A stretch of 64,000 nucleotides of DNA, from NCBI GenBank assembly GCA_022266195.1, contig WHVY01000003.1, positions 1,178,001-1,242,000 on the forward strand, read 5' to 3'. Shown one piece after another: positions 9,420 to 22,050 of this stretch (positions are counted from its first letter, which is position 1; each line of letters opens with the position of its first letter). Both the position numbers and the translations under genes were made by a program. Below the pieces are notes generated by a model, which worked only from the letters and a program-made list of their open reading frames with translations, was not told the DNA's origin and did not search any database. This stretch comes from Tetranychus cinnabarinus (lineage: Eukaryota; Arthropoda; Arachnida; Trombidiformes; Tetranychidae).

Positions 9420-10753
9420 TCAGAACATTGTATCCGAGTTGGAAGATCGCGGACAAATTAGTTTTTCCCAATTTTTTGTCATCAAGTGATAAAGACTATT
9501 GTAATGATTTCGCAATTCCTTCACTACTAATTTCATATGGAGCCATTGCTTTTCATCAATCTCGGCAAGACAATCCCGGTAATCCTCCTATAGAGAAATG
9601 AAAAGTATTTGATGAATTATGTATGGTCGATAAATAGATCGAGACATTAAAAACCATATTCAGCTAAATCACTTACTATAAATGGATACTTAGCAATTTT
9701 CGAAATGATTTTTGCCCGTGAATGGTGATATTTTGATGTTTCATCATAGTATATAGCGGCTTCACCCTCAGTTGAGCGAACTTCTTCCAAAATGTCCTCC
9801 TGAAATGAATAAGCATTGGTGAGTATTAAAATTAATCATAGAGAGAGAGAGACAATTAAAACGCATCTCAAGAATATCTAATCAAAGATGCACTTACTTG
9901 GATTGAAACTCCGAAATTATTACCATCTTCAATTCTAGGTATCAATAGCATGACCCATAATTTTATCTGATGAGTTGAATGAAAAAAAAACAAAGAATTA
10001 CGAGATTATCAAAACACATGAGAACGTGGTGTGCAGTTCAAAAACAAAACTTACTAAATTTAGATCTTCAACGAGCTCCTTAATTTTTGGCTTTAACATA
10101 TTAATGATGGTTTTAATTTTATTATTTCCCGGGACCGTGTTGGCTTGCTTGTGGTTAGTTTCTTCTTGACTTTCTGTAGAATCAATAGAAGCCGCTTTTC
10201 TTTTCTTCCCTCTTGGCGTTGTGGTAGTCGCATTATCTTTTGTAGAGTCGTGATTCATATGCAAATCATTTGGAAGACCAACACGAGATTGTGGAATCAT
10301 TATTTCTTGGCGTATTCCTTTAATATATTTCTCATCAAAATATTCCTCCTGTTAGAACAGAGATAATATCAAAATTAGTATTTAAAAATTATAATTGCTT
10401 TGTTAAGCATTGAACACATGGCTGTAAACATGTGGTAACTAAATAAAGCTAAACATGTTAAATCTCAAAGAGTACTCACCGCAAGGAAATCATTGAAAGC
10501 TAGTACTTTCCGGGGAAAGTCTTCTTTGATGAGCTTTTGAACTTTCTCGCTAACTTGATCATTCCATTCTACTAACTGTAAAATAAAAAAATAACTGTGG
10601 TTAGATTATTGGTGAGGTAAAGATAAACAAGAGAAAAAGCATGTTGAGTAAGAACACACTTAGGCAAAGAGAGCAAGTAAAAATTCTCAAAATAGCCTTA
10701 TTTACCTTAGGTACAACAGGCACATCTCGTTTAAGGATATTTTTGGTAGCCAT
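9420..10753 (-). CDS. PSME3: Proteasome activator PA28-gamma (REG), copy C
   Basis: Six exons on the minus strand (10753-10706, 10575-10480, 10348-10055, 9966-9898, 9799-9677, 9587-9420) give 265 residues with the exon phases of copies A and B. The activation loop is PRIEDGNNFGVSIQ, identical at most positions to vertebrate PA28-gamma, and the end is DTMF. Unlike A and B, the insert reads RGKKRKAAS; vertebrate PA28-gamma has its nuclear-localisation signal (KKRR) in the corresponding region. Exons 1, 5 and 6 are the most different from A and B, and it lies outside the inverted repeat. It is therefore the best candidate for the ancestral, nuclear form. That conclusion is inferred from one motif and relative divergence, not from a tree. 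Confidence 0.92.
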
Positions 10754-12991
10754 AATAACGATAATTCAATATTAATTCAATAAATGACTAAGATATAAGA
10801 AAAATTACAATAAAATACCGGCAATATATTTAAACAATAGTTGAATGTACGATGGCTCATCACTCCTTACATGCAGTGACATTAGGGAATGTTTATAAAT
10901 ATTATGAGTTAGCTTGTTCAGCTTACAAATTCAATTATTTAATCTTATCATTTTTTTAATTCGATGTGATACTATTTTGATAAGCTTGAAAAAAATCAAA
11001 AATGCTTATTTATCAAGACAATCAGCAAGTTAGACCCAAAAGATATCAAGTTTGAGTTAGAGTAGTCAAACTGTTGAGAGAAATGGAGAGTCATTTTCAA
11101 ATCAAAATCACAAAATAGATAGCGATTGATACCACAACACCAGTCTCTAAAATCTAACCAGATTAATACGGAACATACCGAAGATTCTATTTTAAAAATC
11201 ATGAAAAGTGACTAGAGATATTTTCAGCCGTCAATTTTAAAGGATTTAAAATTTTCCTTGATCTCAAGAGCTAGCAACATTTTAATATTTGCTCCAAATT
11301 TCACCCTGAACATTATCTCACAGTTGATAGCAATTTGAACAAAAACTATCGAATCAGCTTGTAATTTCACAACGTAAGCTAATAATCAATACAAAAAACA
11401 CATAATATTGAAACTCTATATTCATGCAGGAGAATAAGCAATTATCACAAATGATTTACATCAAACAATTTGACATTGTAACTTAATAATTCCTTCATCA
11501 GTTACTATTTTCAATTCACATCAAAAAATGATACTAAATTACCATTGAGATAGTAATCTAGCATGGAAATGGCTGATTTTTACTATCTGAAGAACCATTC
11601 AAATTCTTGGTTTTAATTTTAATAAGATTTAAAGTAAGTCTTACCTGATTCACTGGATAAAGATTAAATCACATTCACAGTTGAGCTTCAACTTAAGAAA
11701 CTACACTTTATTTTTAAATGGTCCCTAATGAAGGGGGTTAACATTTAATCAAATTTTCTTTCAACTTTTCTAATTAGCAACCAATTTAATTTATTCTTTA
11801 TTCCTGCTGATGAAGTTTTAAAGCCTTTAAATCTAGAACATTGATATTTAAACAAAACTTGATCCATTGAACAGGATTGTAAGCCATGAAATTAAGCTGC
11901 CTGATGAATAAGCTATTTTCAGAGCAGCTTTCCATTTCTGGTTAACTTAATTTTTGTTGGCATTATTGTCTAATATCCAAATGATTAGTGGCATTAAAAT
12001 TAAAATTTAGCTATTAAAGTATAATTTAATGCTGTGCAACTTTTATTGTCTCGTTAGATAATTTTTAAATCAATCCATAATCGTATTGTGAATAAATTTT
12101 ACGGGTTTCTGTTCCATATTTTAAGAACTCAAAATTTGAGTTAATTATCCATTGCACTTGAATAAAATTTGAGCAATTACTAAACACTGCCTGTTCAGGG
12201 GATGTATTCGGTTGTGTACAAAAACAGAAGATAAACCAGTCAATCATTGGGAACAGAAAATATAAATCAATTTAATCAAGACGAATAATCAATAAATTGA
12301 TGGGAGTAACTTCGATGGCATTCAAAAAAGCAATTGAAAAACAATACGATTAAGAAGTTTACGTAAATTTAACGTCACGATTAAAAAAATTTCTACATGC
12401 ATACATTTGATTGCAAGACCATTAAAATTGTCCGTCAGGATTGTCTTCGAATCAACAGAATTGAGAGGGAAATTAATTCGTAATAATATCGTTGTATTTC
12501 CAAGAAAATTTGTTTAAGATTTCATGTCATTTTGTTGCATTAAAATTTTAACATTTTGTTTATTTATGCCGAATGTAAACAGAAAAAGAGTTGTGAAAAA
12601 TGAATGATGAATTTCAACCGTTTTTGCATTTCTTAAGAGTATAAGAGGCTTTATTGAATTTAATGTGACTTGTGTCTTTGTATTCTTGAACATTCTGTCC
12701 ATTTCAATAAAATATCAGTGATCTGAAATGACATGATTACATTTATTTATTAAATATTTTCAAGAGTTTCTCGTGTTGTCAAGATTACACAAGTGTCAAT
12801 GCTTTTACTTTGAAGCTACTAACTTGTTCTGTTGGTCGCTTTTGTTCCATCTTGTGATAATCTTTGAAAATGTAAATAACACATTCTACTGTTTCATCTG
12901 TTTACTTGAAATTTGGTGTATTCAAACTATCACCGTTATAACATAATTTCTGCATTATCAAGAGTTATTGATTCAATCGAAAGACTATACA
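10754..12991. other. Intergenic, no gene seen
   Basis: About 2.2 kb of AT-rich sequence between PA28 copy C and SIRT6, which diverge. Only short spurious reading frames are present. A CCATCTTGTGATAATC tract near 12847 on the plus strand resembles the AAGATGG promoter motif discussed for RBBP5. Confidence 0.6.
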
Positions 12992-14225
12992 ATGTCTGTC
13001 AATTACTCAGCTGGTTTGTCTTACTATGAGGATAAAGGAGTTTGTGGTTTGCCTGAGGTGAGTGGTTTTTGTTTTGATAACTATTTATTTATTTTCCATT
13101 ATCGGAATTCAGATTTCATCACCTAATCTTTATGTTTTCCTTATCATGTGAACTTGGTAGGTTGTCGAAAATCCAGAATCCATCGAGGAAAAGATCAAAA
13201 CCTTGGCTGAATGGATCAAAACATCAGAATGTGTAGTCATTCACTGTGGAGCTGGTATATCAACGTCTTGTGGAATACCTGATTTTCGTGGACCCAAAGG
13301 TGTTTGGACTTTGGAGAAGGCAGAGGAAGATGCAAAGAAGAAAAGTTCCAAGAAAACAAAAAAAGATTTTATTAAGGCTGATGATGTCAAAGTAGAATCC
13401 CATGAACAATCTAATGAATCAACTGGACAAAGCATTTCTTTTGAAGATTCAAAGCCAAGCTTTACTCACAGGTTTGTATATCTATTTTATGTCTTGATTT
13501 GCTTCTTTTGCAAATTACTATTTTATAACAAGAATCACTAATTTCAATGCTGCCTATGTTATTGTGATCAATCGGCTATATGTAGAACTATTCCAAGATT
13601 AATTCCAATTTTTTCCTTTCCATTCCACAGAGCATTATCTCAACTTGCTTCATCTGGAGTCATACATTTTATAATCAGTCAAAATGTTGATGGACTATTT
13701 CTCAAAACTGGAATCAATCGTCGTTTCATTTGTGAACTACATGGCAATTTTTTCCTCGATGAATGTAATGTTTGTGATAATCGTTTTATACGCTCAACCT
13801 CAAGTCCAACCATGGGTTTAAAAGTTTCAACTCGACCTTGTCCCCGACCTGGAAGACCCTGTAGAGGCTATTTAAGAGATACAATACTTGATTGGGAAGA
13901 TGATCTACCAATAGGTGAATTAGAAAAGGCTCAAAAATTTGCTAACAAAGCTGATCTATCAATATGCCTTGGAACTAGTTTACAAATTGTTCCAGCTGCC
14001 AATCTTCCTTTCGTTTGCAAAAAGAGAAAATCAAATCCTGGAAAAGTCGTTATAATCAATTTACAGCCAACTAAATTTGATCACCGATCTGACTTGGTAA
14101 TACACGATTACGTTGATTCTGCTTTACAGCTCCTCTGTAAATTTTTAGACGTTTCTGTACCTGAATATGACCCTTCACGCGATTTAACAAAAAAAGATGT
14201 GGATCGAAATAAAGTTTGGAAATGA
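12992..14225 (+). CDS. SIRT6: NAD-dependent protein deacylase, sirtuin 6
   Basis: Three exons (12992-13057, 13161-13471, 13631-14225) encode 323 residues. SIRT6 is a chromatin-bound NAD-dependent deacetylase and mono-ADP-ribosyltransferase acting on histone H3 and in DNA repair. The N-terminus (MSVNYSAGLSYYEDKG) is nearly that of vertebrate SIRT6. Visible motifs are GAGIS at about 52-56, PDFRG at 62-66, the catalytic His in HGN at 163-165, zinc cysteines 171, 174, 196 and 203, and RGYLRDTILDWED, the SIRT6 signature. The loop after GVW (residues 73-122) is about 30 residues longer than in human SIRT6 and contains a Lys-rich KKKSSKKTKK. The C-terminus stops soon after the catalytic domain and lacks the long Pro-rich tail that holds the human C-terminal localisation signal. 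Confidence 0.96.
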
Positions 14226-15045
14226 AACTACTGAAAGCATTTTTTAACTCAAATCTGTATCTATTTTGTACACAATTTTATCTAAACGTTAAATGTGTAA
14301 ATAATTTTCCTTGATTTAAAAAGCTTCATTCACTTTCATTCAGTTTCTCGCGATATAATGAATAATTGATTGTTTGATTGAATATTGATTAACCCATCAC
14401 AATTCTCGTTCAGTAATCTGGCCTTAAATACTTAATGGCGCTATGGTTCCAAAAACCAATGTCAAAATTTCCAAAAACTAAATTTTCAACTGTAAATATT
14501 AGAACAGTAACTTTAGGTCCAAAAGTTTGCCCACAAAAAATATCCATGAAGCCGTTGATTAGGTATTCGGCACTCGCCATTGGCATTCATTGTAAAAGAC
14601 CATTTGAAAATAGAGCGGTTACCAAGTTAGCCCCATAATGAAGACGTAACATAACATTAGTTAGAAAAGGTGTTTCCACTTCTTACTAAAAAACGTTGGT
14701 TAAGCCAACGCTTATGGGAAACAATCAAATGGGTTAATCAATAAGATATGATAAAATATCAACATCAATCAACGAAAACATTAATTGTCACAAAAAAGAT
14801 CAAAAAATGTTAAAAAAAATAGAAGACAAAAGAAAAAATCACTGATAAATTGTTGGGATGAAAATGTGAGTGAGAAAAAAGTGAGCTGTTGAAGGTGACT
14901 CTGGTGTAGAAAAGAAAGTTTATTCTTTACTCTTAAACTCATTTGAGTTGTTAGACCGTTTGTTTATTTTCAATTTCTTGAGCCTAATTTTTTTCTAGTT
15001 TTAGTTTATTTCTAGGCTCTTCTTTTTTTATAATTATTAATCATC
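14226..15045. other. Intergenic, SIRT6 3' region and clathrin upstream region
   Basis: No gene is seen. A 67-codon frame at 14435-14638 has no family resemblance and is probably chance. Sequence before 15046 probably contains the clathrin promoter and 5' leader; no TATA box is obvious. Confidence 0.5.
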
Positions 15046-18000
15046 ATGTCACAATCACTTCCAATTAAGTTCCAGGAGCATCTTCAGGTAAATATTTGTT
15101 AATTATTTTCTCAGTTAATCTCTTCTTTTTTTCATTCAATCTGTTCAATTGTGGATAAAGCAGAAACCAGAGAGGCAGTTAATAGCTGAAACCACCTCAT
15201 ACACGCACACACACACAGGAAGTCTTTCTCCTTTCCTGCTGATGCTGCTGTTTTTACCGGTTTTACCATTTTTTTAAAATTCGTATTTCCACCTTTAATT
15301 AAAGGTTGATTACGTAATTGACATCTACAAAATTTGACTTGAGATTAATCTCGAAATTTCCACCCATTGAAGTTGATACTGGCTGTAGCAACTCAATGTA
15401 GATGAACTGCCGGCTTTCAGCATTGTGGCTATTCTCTATTTTGTTTTCTCTCTGTTTTCTGCTTTAACATCTTGATTGCCGACTGTTATTTGATAAAGCT
15501 TTACGCCCCTCTGGTATATTAGCAGAGAATAATTAATATTGCCTTGATAATTGATGCTTATATCATACTTTTTCTATTTCTGCCGTTTCTACCCTTTTTT
15601 CTAATCAACCTTTACTCTATTGTCTCTTATCATATAGCTCACGGCAATTGGAATCAATGCGGCAAATATCACCTTCAATACTCTTACCATGGAGTCGGAC
15701 AAATTTATATGTGTCCGAGAAAAGGTCGGTGATTCAGCTCAGGTTGTCATTATCGATATGTCCAATCCAACGACTCCCATTCGTCGGCCCATTTCTGCTG
15801 ATTCAGCCATCATGAATCCAGCCTCAAAAGTGATTGCACTTAAAGCAATGAGAACTTTACAAATATTTAACATTGAAATGAAATCAAAAATGAAAGCTCA
15901 TACCATGGCAGATGATGTTGTTTTCTGGAAATGGATTAATGTAAATACAATTGCTCTTGTCACCGAGACTGCTGTTTACCATTGGAGTATGGAGGGTGAC
16001 TCACAGCCAGTCAAGATGTTTGATCGTCATGCATCTCTCACTGGCTGTCAGATTATTAATTATCGAACTGATCATAGAGTCCAATGGCTACTTTTGATTG
16101 GTATTTCCGCCGCAGTAAGTTTTCATTAATGACATATTTCACAAAATTTCAACCATGAAAGCAATCTCATTACAATTTGATATTGACTGTCTTATCTTAA
16201 TTTTCTTCTCCTATAGCAAGGTCGGGTTGTTGGAGCTATGCAACTTTACTCCACTGAACGTAAAGTTAGTCAACCCATTGAGGGTCATGCTGCAGCTTTT
16301 TCTACTTTCAAAATGGATGGAAACTCTGAAGTCTCTACTCTTTTCTGCTTTGCAGCCAGAACATCAACAGGTGGAAAGGTAATAGTAAATAGTGAATTTA
16401 AAATTTATATGGAAAAAATAGCGCACGTTTTTTCTTGATACAAATATCGTTATATTTATAATTTTTAAATTAATCCTTTTTTCCTCATTATTCCACAGCT
16501 TCATATTATTGAAGTCGGTCAACCACCAGCTGGTAATCAGCCATATCCGAAGAAGGCAGTTGACGTTTTCTTCCCTACAGAGGCACAAAATGATTTTCCA
16601 GTAGCTATGCAGGTTTCAACTAAATATGACATTATCTATTTAATAACCAAGTATGGCTACATTCATCTTTATGATATTGAGACCGGTACCTGTATATATA
16701 TGAATCGAATTAGTGGTGACACAATATTTGTCACTGCACCTTACGAGCCTACTAGCGGCATTATCGGTGTGAACCGAAAAGGTCAAGTTCTCTCGGTTTG
16801 TGTTGATGAAGATGCTATCATTCCATATATTACCACCACGTTAGCTAATCCAGATCTTGCCCTGAGAATAGCCGCTCGTAACAATCTTCCCGGTGCTGAG
16901 GAACTCTTTGTTCGTAAATTTAATACACTCTTCTCGAGCGGTCAATACACTGAGGCTGCCAAAGCTGCTGCTAATGCACCTAAAGGTATCCTCAGAACTC
17001 CCGATACAATTCGTCGATTTCAACAAGTGCCTACCCAACCCGGTCAAACTTCACCTTTGTTGCAATATTTCGGTATACTTTTAGATCACTTTCAGCTCAA
17101 TAAATATGAATCCCTCGAGTTGTGTCGACCTGTTCTTCAGCAAGGTCGTAAACAGCTTTTAGAGAAATGGCTAAAAGATGATAAGGTAAGATTTAAATTT
17201 TGCTGAAACAATGTAAGAAAAGTTTTGAAAATTAATTTTTACTTATGCTTTCTTTTATTTCAATTCAGCTTGAATGTAGTGAAGAGCTTGGTGATTTAGT
17301 TAAAGCTGTCGACCCAACTTTGGCTCTTTCTGTTTACTTGCGGGCTAATGTTCCCAATAAAGTTATTCAATGTTTTGCTGAAACTGGGCAGTTCCAGAAA
17401 ATTGTATTGTATGCAAAAAAAGTTGGATACACCCCCGATTACTCTAACTTGTTGAGACAAGTGATGAGAACCAATCCTGACCAAGGAGCAGCTTTTGCTC
17501 AAATGTTAGTGCAAGACGAGGAACCACTTGCTAATATCAATCAAATTGTCGATGTTTTCATGGAATCCAATTTGGTTCAACCTTGCACAGTTTTCCTTCT
17601 AGAAGCTCTAAAAAACAATCGACCTGAAGAAGGTCCTCTCCAAACACGGCTGTTGGAAATGAACTTGGTTACTGCTCCTCAAGTTGCAGATGCAATCCTA
17701 GGTAATGGTGTTTTCACTCACTATGATAGACCTCATATCGCTTCACTTTGTGAAAAGGCTGGACTTTTGCAAAGAGCACTTGAGCATTATTCGGACCTCT
17801 ACGATATTAAAAGAGCAATTGTGCATACTCATCTTCTTAACACTGAATGGTTAGTCAATTATTTTGGAACTCTTTCAGTGGAAGATTCTTTGGAATGCAT
17901 AAAGGCTATGCTACAACATAACATCCGACAAAACCTTCAAATTGCTGTGCAAGTGGCTACTAAATATCACGAACAGCTTGGTACAACCGCTCTTATTGAA

Positions 18001-21000
18001 CTCTTCGAATCATTTAAAAGTTATGAAGGTTTATTCTACTTCCTGGGATCAATCGTAAATTTCAGCCAAGATCCAGATGTCCATTTCAAATACATCCAGG
18101 CTGCATGTAAAACTGGCCAAATTAAAGAAGTTGAGAGGATCTGTCGACAGAGTAATTGCTACAACGCTGAGCGTGTTAAAAATTTCTTAAAAGAAGCAAA
18201 ACTTACTGATCAACTGCCATTGATTATAGTATGTGACCGATTTGACTTTGTTCACGATTTAGTTCTATATCTTTATCGCAATAATCTTCAAAAATACATT
18301 GAAATTTATGTGCAAAAAGTCAACCCATCAAGATTACCTGTTGTAATTGGAGGTTTATTGGATGTCGATTGTTCTGAAGATGTCATCAAATCATTGATGT
18401 TAGTCGTTAAAGGTCAATTCTCAACCGATGAATTAGTTGAAGAAGTTGAAAAAAGAAATCGTTTAAAGCTATTGCTTCCTTGGCTTGAAAATCGGGTTCA
18501 TGAAGGCTGCACGGAACCAGCTACTCATAATGCTTTAGCCAAGATCTACATCGATTCTAACAATAATCCCGAAAGATTCCTCAAAGAAAACAAATTCTAT
18601 GATAGTAAAGTCGTTGGTAAATATTGTGAAAAGCGCAACCCTCACTTAGCGTGTGTCGCATATGAAAGAGGCCAATGTGACTTGGAGTTGATTAATGTTT
18701 GCAATGAAAATTCATTGTTCAAAAGTGAAGCCCGATACCTTGTTAAGAGAAGAGATTCAGACTTATGGGCACAAGTTTTAGTTGAAACCAATCCATTCCG
18801 CAGACCTCTAATTGATCAGGTTAGTATTTAACTCAACTCTATTATGTGAATTAATTTCCTTTCATTTAAACTAATTATTTGTTCTATTTATTAACAGGTT
18901 GTCCAAACTGCCCTTTCAGAGACACAAGACCCTGAAGACATTTCTGTAGCAGTGAAAGCCTTCATGACTGCTGATTTACCCAATGAGTTGATTGAACTTC
19001 TTGAAAAAATCGTTTTAGATAACTCGGCATTCTCTGACCACCGAAACTTACAAAACTTGTTGATTTTAACCGCAATCAAAGCGGACAGAACTCGAGTAAT
19101 GGAGTATATTAACCGTTTAGATAATTATGATGCACCTAGTATCGCCAATATAGCAATAAGCTCTGAACTTTATGAAGAAGCTTTTGCTATTTTCAAAAAG
19201 TTTGATGTCAATACATCAGCTATTTCTGTCCTCATTGATAACATCAAAAATCTGGATAGAGCCTATGAGTTTGCTGAACGATGTAATGATCCTGCTGTCT
19301 GGAGTCAACTCGCCACTGCACAGCTAGGTGAAGGGCTTGTTAAAGAAGCAATTGACTCATTCATTAAAGCCGGCGATCCTTCATCTTACATGGATGTTGT
19401 TTCAACTGCCCATAAACTTGGAAACTGGGAAGACCTAGTTCGTTACCTCCAAATGGCTCGAAAACGAGCTCGAGATTCAAGCATTGAATCTGAATTGCTT
19501 TACGCTTTTGCTAAAACGGGTCGACTTGCAGATCTTGAAGAGTTTATATCTGCTCCCAACCATGCCGATATCTCTCGAGTGGGTGATCGATGTTATGAAG
19601 ATGGCCTTTATGATGCCGCTAAGCTGTTGTACAACAATGTCTCCAACTTTGGTCGTCTAGCAATTACGCTTGTTCATCTTAAAGAATTTCAAGGAGCTGT
19701 GGACTCTGCACGTAAAGCAAATTCAACACGCACATGGAAGGAGGTTTGTTTTGCTTGCGTTGACCATGAAGAATTTAGATTAGCACAAATGTGCGGTTTA
19801 CATATTGTTGTCCATGCTGATGAATTGGAAGATTTAATCAATTACTATCAAAGTCGAGGTTACTTCGAAGAACTTATCAGTTTACTCGAAGCTGCTTTAG
19901 GTAAGATTTTATTTTCAAATTTTATCATTGATTTATGTTTTAGCAAATTTTTAACAAAATCTATTTTTTTAAATCCAATTAATTTAGGTCTTGAAAGAGC
20001 TCACATGGGAATGTTTACAGAACTAGCTATACTTTATTCCAAATATAAACCATCCAAAATGAAAGATCATTTAGAACTTTTCTGGTCCCGAGTGAATATT
20101 CCAAAAGTTTTAAAAGCCGCTGAACAGGCACATCTTTGGTCCGAATTAGTATTCCTTTATGACAAATATGAAGAGTTCGATAATGCAGTAATCACAATGA
20201 TGGCACATCCAACTGAAGCATGGAAAGAAGGACACTTCAAAGAAATGATTACAAAAGTAGCCAACATTGAGCTTTATTATAAAGCCATTCAATTTTATTT
20301 AGATTACAAACCATTGTTATTAAACGATTTACTTCTCATTCTGGCTCCACGTATGGATCATACTCGAGCAGTTAACTTTTTCGGCAAAGTTAATCAACTG
20401 CCATTGGTGAAATCATATTTAAGATCCGTGCAAAGTTTAAATAACAAAGCCATTAATGAAGCATTAAATGGTCTATTGATTGACGAAGAAGATTACCAAG
20501 GATTAAGAACATCTATTGATGCTTTTGACAATTTCGATAACATTGCATTAGCTCAAAGATTAGAGAAACACGATTTAATTGAATTCCGACGCATAGCTGC
20601 CTATCTCTACAAAGGTAACAACAGGTGGAAGCAATCTGTTGAATTATGTAAAAAAGATGGACTTTATAAAGATTCTATGGAATATGCCGCTGAATCAAAA
20701 GACGCTGAAGTTGCCGAAGATCTTTTATTGTGGTTCTTAGAGCGTAAAAATTACACATGCTTTGGCGCTTGTCTCTTCCAATGTTACGATCTCCTTCATC
20801 CTGATGTTGTTATGGAATTAGCATGGAGACATGATATAATGAAATATGCTATGCCGTACTTTATTAATGTCATGCGAGAATACATCACCAAAGTTGATGA
20901 ACTTCAAGAAACAGTGAATACCAAGCTAGAAGAAACTGCTCAAGAGCAAAGCTCACTTGTTTATGGTATGTTAATCTTTTAATTATGAAAAAATATTCAC

Positions 21001-21236
21001 AAATATTGTTATTAAAAATTTACTCTTTCTTCATTACAGCGGCTGAACCTCAATTAATGCTAACTGCTCCACCCGGGATGGCTGGATCATCACCTAATTT
21101 AACTGGAATGCCTGGAGTATCAGTAGTGTCTGGAGTTCCCGGTGTTCCTGGAGTACCTGGAGTTACACCTGGAATGTATGCAGGTGGAACGATTGGAGGA
21201 ACGTTCGGAGGAACTTATCCTTATCAAGGATTCTGA
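15046..21236 (+). CDS. CLTC: Clathrin heavy chain
   Basis: Eight exons (15046-15087, 15638-16114, 16217-16378, 16499-17185, 17269-18819, 18898-19900, 19988-20965, 21040-21236) give 1698 residues; vertebrate CLTC has 1675. Three chains trimerise into the triskelion that coats endocytic and Golgi vesicles. The N-terminal beta-propeller starts SQSLPIKFQEHLQ and is followed by the linker and the series of alpha-helical clathrin repeats, closely matching known clathrin, for example ITKYGYIHLYDIETGTCIY and LRANVPNKVIQCFAETGQF. The trimerisation region and YGxPQLMLTA-like tail are present (AAEPQLMLTAPP). The tail then carries a Gly/Pro/Val-rich repeat (VPGVPGVPGV) not typical of vertebrates. Intron 6 (19901-19987) is 87 bp with no in-frame stop, so its retention would add 29 residues. 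Intron 1 (550 bp) is the longest. Confidence 0.98.
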
Positions 21237-22050
21237 ATATAAATAAAATTATTTTAGATTTACAAAAAAATGATGAATCAAAATGTGAATGCAAAAAAAT
21301 TCCACCCACCTTTACCCCTTATATCTATTAAGTTTTGGATTTGTCATAGATAATTGTATTTGATATACTTTTAAGATTATAGCCATATATTGGTGCGAAA
21401 ATACAAATGGACAAGCTTTTATTTATCACAATTCATTTCTATTATTTCTTTATTTAATGATTTAATTCGGTAAAAATCATACGCGCAGTAAATCGAAGGT
21501 TCATCACAAAATAGAATTTTACTCATTGATTAATTTTATTTCCTAAACAACATTGAAATTGAAGTTAATGATGATACAAGTTTTTTAGTTGGTATACAAT
21601 GATCGTAAAATGTTAATACAATAATAGATAAGAAAATGTTAGACTTAGAAATCGATTCAAAGCAAAAAAGATGTCCACTCGTAGAAAGAAATGAATTTAT
21701 CACTTATCACTTATAATAATTGAGGTGAGATCATGAGTGAAAGAATTGAATGACTTAGTAAACACTTTACAAAATGTTACAAGTTTTCCAAATGATCAGT
21801 AAATTGTTAAAAATTCAATGACTTGACACTTATGAATCAGTAATAGAACAATATTAAAAAAAAGAAACACGATTCCGTTACAATTAGCATTCTATTCCTT
21901 CTGCTAAACAAATCCTGCTAATTACTCAATAAGTTAAATAATTGAAGAGTTAATATCTCTGGCTGCTAATGCCTGGACCATTAAATTAGCTAATGGTGAA
22001 TTTGAATTTGAAAAGATGAGAGTCGGTTACGAATTATCGTATTAAGCGAA
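21237..22050. other. Convergent intergenic region
   Basis: This holds the 3' flanks of clathrin (plus) and the ankyrin/SOCS gene (minus). An aataaa tract follows the clathrin stop at 21241. Nothing else is seen. Confidence 0.6.

Noticed and set aside
14435..14638. 67-residue frame downstream of SIRT6
   Set aside because: Short, no recognised motif, and inside a 3' flank.
19901..19987. Treating the 29 extra clathrin residues as a normal part of the protein
   Set aside because: The insert interrupts a strongly conserved stretch and has exact GT-AG ends, so an intron is the simpler reading.
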